Shown here in pieces: positions 61,250 through 64,000 of a stretch of DNA of 64,000 nt. The number at the start of each line of letters is the position of its first letter. The stretch's first letter is position 1. The stretch is from Heterocephalus glaber (Eukaryota > Chordata > Mammalia > Rodentia > Bathyergidae). The DNA lies in the NCBI RefSeq assembly GCF_000247695.1, contig NW_004624743.1:4459624-4523623 (forward strand), written 5' to 3'. The translations under genes were made by a program, and so were the position numbers. The notes beneath the pieces are model-generated. The model did not search any database and had not been told where the DNA came from. It worked only from the letters and a program-made list of their open reading frames with translations.

Positions 61250-62290
61250 TGCTATGCATACTTTACATTTGTGGGCATTTGTTGGTTTTTTCTTGGGTAG
61301 GTATCTAAGAGTCACATTATTAATTAGTATACTAGGTATGTGTTTACTATCTTAAGAAAAATTTCCGAAGTTGCTCTACTAAATTACATTGCCACCAGTA
61401 GTATAAGATTTTCCTTCCAATTTCTCCACATCTTCTCCATCCTTGGTATCATCAGAAGTTTTTATTTTAGCCCATTCTGTTGGATATGCAATGGCATTAC
61501 ATTTGTGGTTTGAATTTAAATTTCTTTAATTAAAAATTATGTTCCATAAACATTCGTGGGCTTATTTGGTACTTATGCATCTTGACTTAGTAACCTGGTC
61601 TAATCAAGTCTTTTCCTCTATGTTTGTGTCTTTATCTACTTAAATCACAAGAGTTCTTTATGTATTCTGGATACAAATCTTCAGCAGCTATATATTTTGC
61701 AAATATTCTCTTACAATCTGTGAGTTGCCTTTCCATTTCCCTAAAATGTCTTTAAAAGAACAAAAGTTTTAAAATTTGATGAAGTCCAGTTTTTCATATT
61801 TTATCTTTTACTGGTTGGATTTGAGTTTTCTTAACTAAAAAGTCTGCCTAATCCAAGGTCACAGATATTTTTCTCCTGTGTTTTTAAGCATCAGAGTTTC
61901 AGCACCTATATTTAGATCTGCAAACCAGCATGTGCACATCTTGTGTCAGGTGTGCTGTAGGGACCAAGATTTCCTCCTGCTCCTTTTCCCGGTGTGCATT
62001 TGGATACTCATTCATCTAGATTATTTGTTGAACAAACCACATTTATCTCATCAATTACTTGGCATTTAGTAAGAAAATCAAATGTGTGGGCCTGCATCTG
62101 GGAATGTAAGTTTCCTTTTCCAAAATAATTGACCCTCTGGGTCCTTCAGATTTCCATAAACTTTAGAACTATGTTATCAATTTTTACAAAAAAAAAAAGG
62201 CTAAAGGGATTTGAAAGTGATTTGATCTACTTACATTGGATAAAATTACTGCTTTACATTTCAGTTTTATTTACCTTCTTTACACTATGT
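61250..62290 (-). mobile_element. L1 ORF2 3' half, antisense, old
   Basis: Reverse-complement L1 text on the plus strand: TTACATTGCCACCAGTAGTA, GAGTTCTTTATGTATTCTGG, AATATTCTCTTACAATCTGT, CTAATCCAAGGTCACAGATA. Frame destroyed. Confidence 0.75.
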
Positions 62291-63023
62291 CTTTGATTTG
62301 ACCACCTTACCTATTTTCACCCCTCCCTTCTTCTGTGTATTCTTTTTAATTAGTCCAGTATTTATAATTGTATACTCTATTCTATTTTACCCTCTCTGAG
62401 GTCATTCAATATAATTTTGTTTCTAGTCCTGCAGTAGCTGTACTATAGATTTAAAATATATAAAAATGTAATATCATTTAATTGTAATTAATAAATTAAA
62501 ATACACATGGCCATATGAATTTAGTGGCTACTGTGTTGCACACAAAACTGCTTGATGATGCTCGCGCTTTATTTTAACCTATTCCCCCCTATATTTGGTA
62601 TTACTGTATTTGTATTACTATTACATTTTATATGTACCATATATTATTTCATATTGTCATTGCTTATGTATTTTACACAAATTATGTGTTATATACATTA
62701 TTGCATACCTTTATTTTAATGTGGAATTCTTTGTAATATCATAAGACTTTAAAAATACAGCACTCAGATTGTATTAAGAGCACAAACATTGATGAAAGAA
62801 ACTGAAATACATAGAATTAAATGGAAATATATCTCTTGATCATGGACTTGAAAAAATGAATATTGCTAAAATGTTCACACTACTCAAGTGATCTATAAAT
62901 TCAGTGCAATCACTACCAAGACTCAATGATATTATTCACAGAAATGGAAAAAAATCCAAAATTTGTATAAAGTCACAAAAGACCTGAATTTCTAAAGCCA
63001 TCTTTAGTAAAAAGAAAAAAGCT

Positions 63024-63101
63024 CGGGCCAGGGATTTAGCTCAGTGTCTCTGCTGCCTGCCTCACAAGTGCAAGGACCGGAGTTTGATCCTTGGTACCAA
63101 T
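63024..63101 (+). mobile_element. ID-like tRNA SINE inside L1
   Basis: GGGCCAGGGATTTAGCTCAG, GGAGTTTGATCCTTGGTACC and a short tail. A perfect 14-bp duplication (AAAAGAAAAAAGCT) lies at 63010-63023 and 63102-63115. Confidence 0.92.
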
Positions 63102-63115
63102 AAAAGAAAAAAGCT

Positions 63116-63212
63116 AGAGCTTGTAAACCTCCCACTCTGGAAGGCTGAGGCAGGAGGATTGGAAGTTCAAGCCCAACCAGTTAATTTAGAGCTTAACAAA
63201 ACCTGTTTTTAA
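63116..63212 (+). mobile_element. B1-like SINE monomer, degraded
   Basis: GGAAGGCTGAGGCAGGAGGA and TTGGAAGTTCAAGCCCAACC are the B1/7SL core. The ID half is absent and the 3' part is diverged. Confidence 0.6.
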
Positions 63213-64000
63213 AAGGGGGTGGGTGGTAGGAAGAAAGGAAAGAAGGAACTGGAGATAAGACAAGACATGGGAGTAACCTGGTTTTCCTATGATAAATGAA
63301 AGGGTAAAGATAATGTGGTATGTCCTTGCAGTGGAATATTATTTGCTCATATAAAAGATGGCAATTATGGGAATTGCTTCAAGATGGGTAAATCTGGAGG
63401 ACACTGTGTCAGACTCAGAAAGACAAATACGCAATGTTCTTATATATGTGGACTCTAAAATCTAATGTACATAAACTTAGAAGTAGAAGGTCAAATGCTA
63501 GTCTCCAGGGTCCGTGTTCATGTGTGAGGGGTAGGGAACTGTGGAGAGATGTTGGTTCCAAGATACTAAGTTTCAGTATGGAATGAGTTATGGAAATACA
63601 CAGTAGGGTGACTCCAGTAAGTAATAATATACCCCATATACTTTACATTGTGAAAAGTAGTATTTTCTTTTCAGTATCTTCAGTTTTCCTCTATCATGAA
63701 AAATAGACTCTCATCAAAGCCTGCTTCTCAGTGCTTGGCAGGCTCATAAATTTCTTGTGTCTTTTTAGTAAAGGGATAGGAGGAAGTCAGTCTCCACTTT
63801 CCACATTTCTGTGACTTTTGCCTAACAGTCAATCAGCAAGCCCAGGAGAATTCTAGAGTTCTTTTCAAATTGTTTAATTGAATCTAGAGCTTTTGCTTAT
63901 TTCTGTAAAGGATCCATAAATTAGCACTGAAACTAAGGATGAGGGAATAAGTTACCTCATGTCTCCTTCCCCTTCAGGGGCTGATACTAAAAACCTCTTC

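Larger units (their letters stand above)
62760..63660 (+). mobile_element. L1 3' fragment, sense, with SINE insertions
   Basis: AAATTCAGTGCAATCACTAC near 62897 and AATGATATTATTCACAGAAA, then GTGGAATATTATTTGCTCAT near 63331 and a GTGGACTCTAAAATC-like end. Two SINEs (63024-63101 and about 63110-63210) lie inside. Confidence 0.7.
22861..64000. other. Intergenic region upstream of EDIL3
   Basis: No coding exon, processed pseudogene or RNA gene could be recognised. Open frames are short (under about 180 codons), lack known domains, and many coincide with SINE, L1 or LTR sequence. EDIL3 in other mammals lies beside a large gene desert on its upstream side, which fits. Non-coding exons of a divergent lncRNA cannot be ruled out by inspection. 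Confidence 0.7.

Noticed and set aside
2933..63101. tRNA gene calls at the many TAGCTCAGTGG...GTTCGATCCC sites
   Set aside because: These have A and B boxes but lie in SINE bodies with A-tails and target-site duplications, and no proper cloverleaf acceptor pairing is evident.
1..64000. CRISPR arrays, operons, prokaryotic-type systems
   Set aside because: None are present. The direct repeats seen are microsatellites, SINEs, LTR repeats or single local duplications, and the DNA is mammalian.

Overview
The window is mammalian nuclear DNA, almost certainly from a rodent outside the mouse/rat group. Evidence: it is AT-rich, has one strong CpG island, and is dense in L1 fragments, MIR, MaLR-type LTRs and rodent SINEs. 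Two rodent SINE classes stand out. One is a young ID-like family derived from a tRNA (probably tRNA-Ala), about 15 copies, many with perfect 12-17 bp target-site duplications. The other is a set of older B1-dID-type composites (a B1 unit joined to an ID unit), known from squirrels, dormice, beavers and some hystricognaths. I cannot name the species from sequence alone.

Only one protein-coding piece is supported: coding exon 1 of EDIL3 (DEL-1) on the minus strand at 22086-22152, inside a CpG island at about 20.69-22.86 kb. It encodes a 22-residue signal peptide plus the first base of a split Gly codon, followed by a consensus splice donor. Everything left of 22085 is therefore EDIL3 intron 1, at least 22 kb long, and no further EDIL3 exon is visible. 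Everything right of the promoter (about 22.9-64 kb) is upstream intergenic DNA in which I find no gene.

Layout: 1-20.7 kb is intron with L1 ORF2/3'-end fragments (1.56-3.18, 4.2-6.2 and 6.87-7.66 kb), B1-dID elements, two LTR-like repeats, a MIR and a striking 30-bp-stem hairpin at 8762-8847. 20.7-22.9 kb is the CpG island with promoter and exon 1. 22.9-26 kb holds a TC microsatellite, a probable ERV-type solo LTR with TATA box and 60-bp-period direct repeats, a MaLR LTR and a MIR split by a young SINE. 26-64 kb is intergenic desert: L1 pieces in both orientations, a Tigger/MER2-like and a MER5-like DNA transposon, MLT1/MaLR LTRs, an inverted SINE pair at 45.15-45.39 kb, a 100-N assembly gap at 48850-48949, and a nested MaLR/L1 block at 60.5-61.25 kb.

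I see no CRISPR array, operon, functional RNA gene or novel multi-gene system. The most interesting items are the long hairpin, the divergent EDIL3 signal peptide, the LTR promoter facing away from EDIL3, and the atypical SINE insertions (5'-truncated, possibly dimeric, inverted pair).
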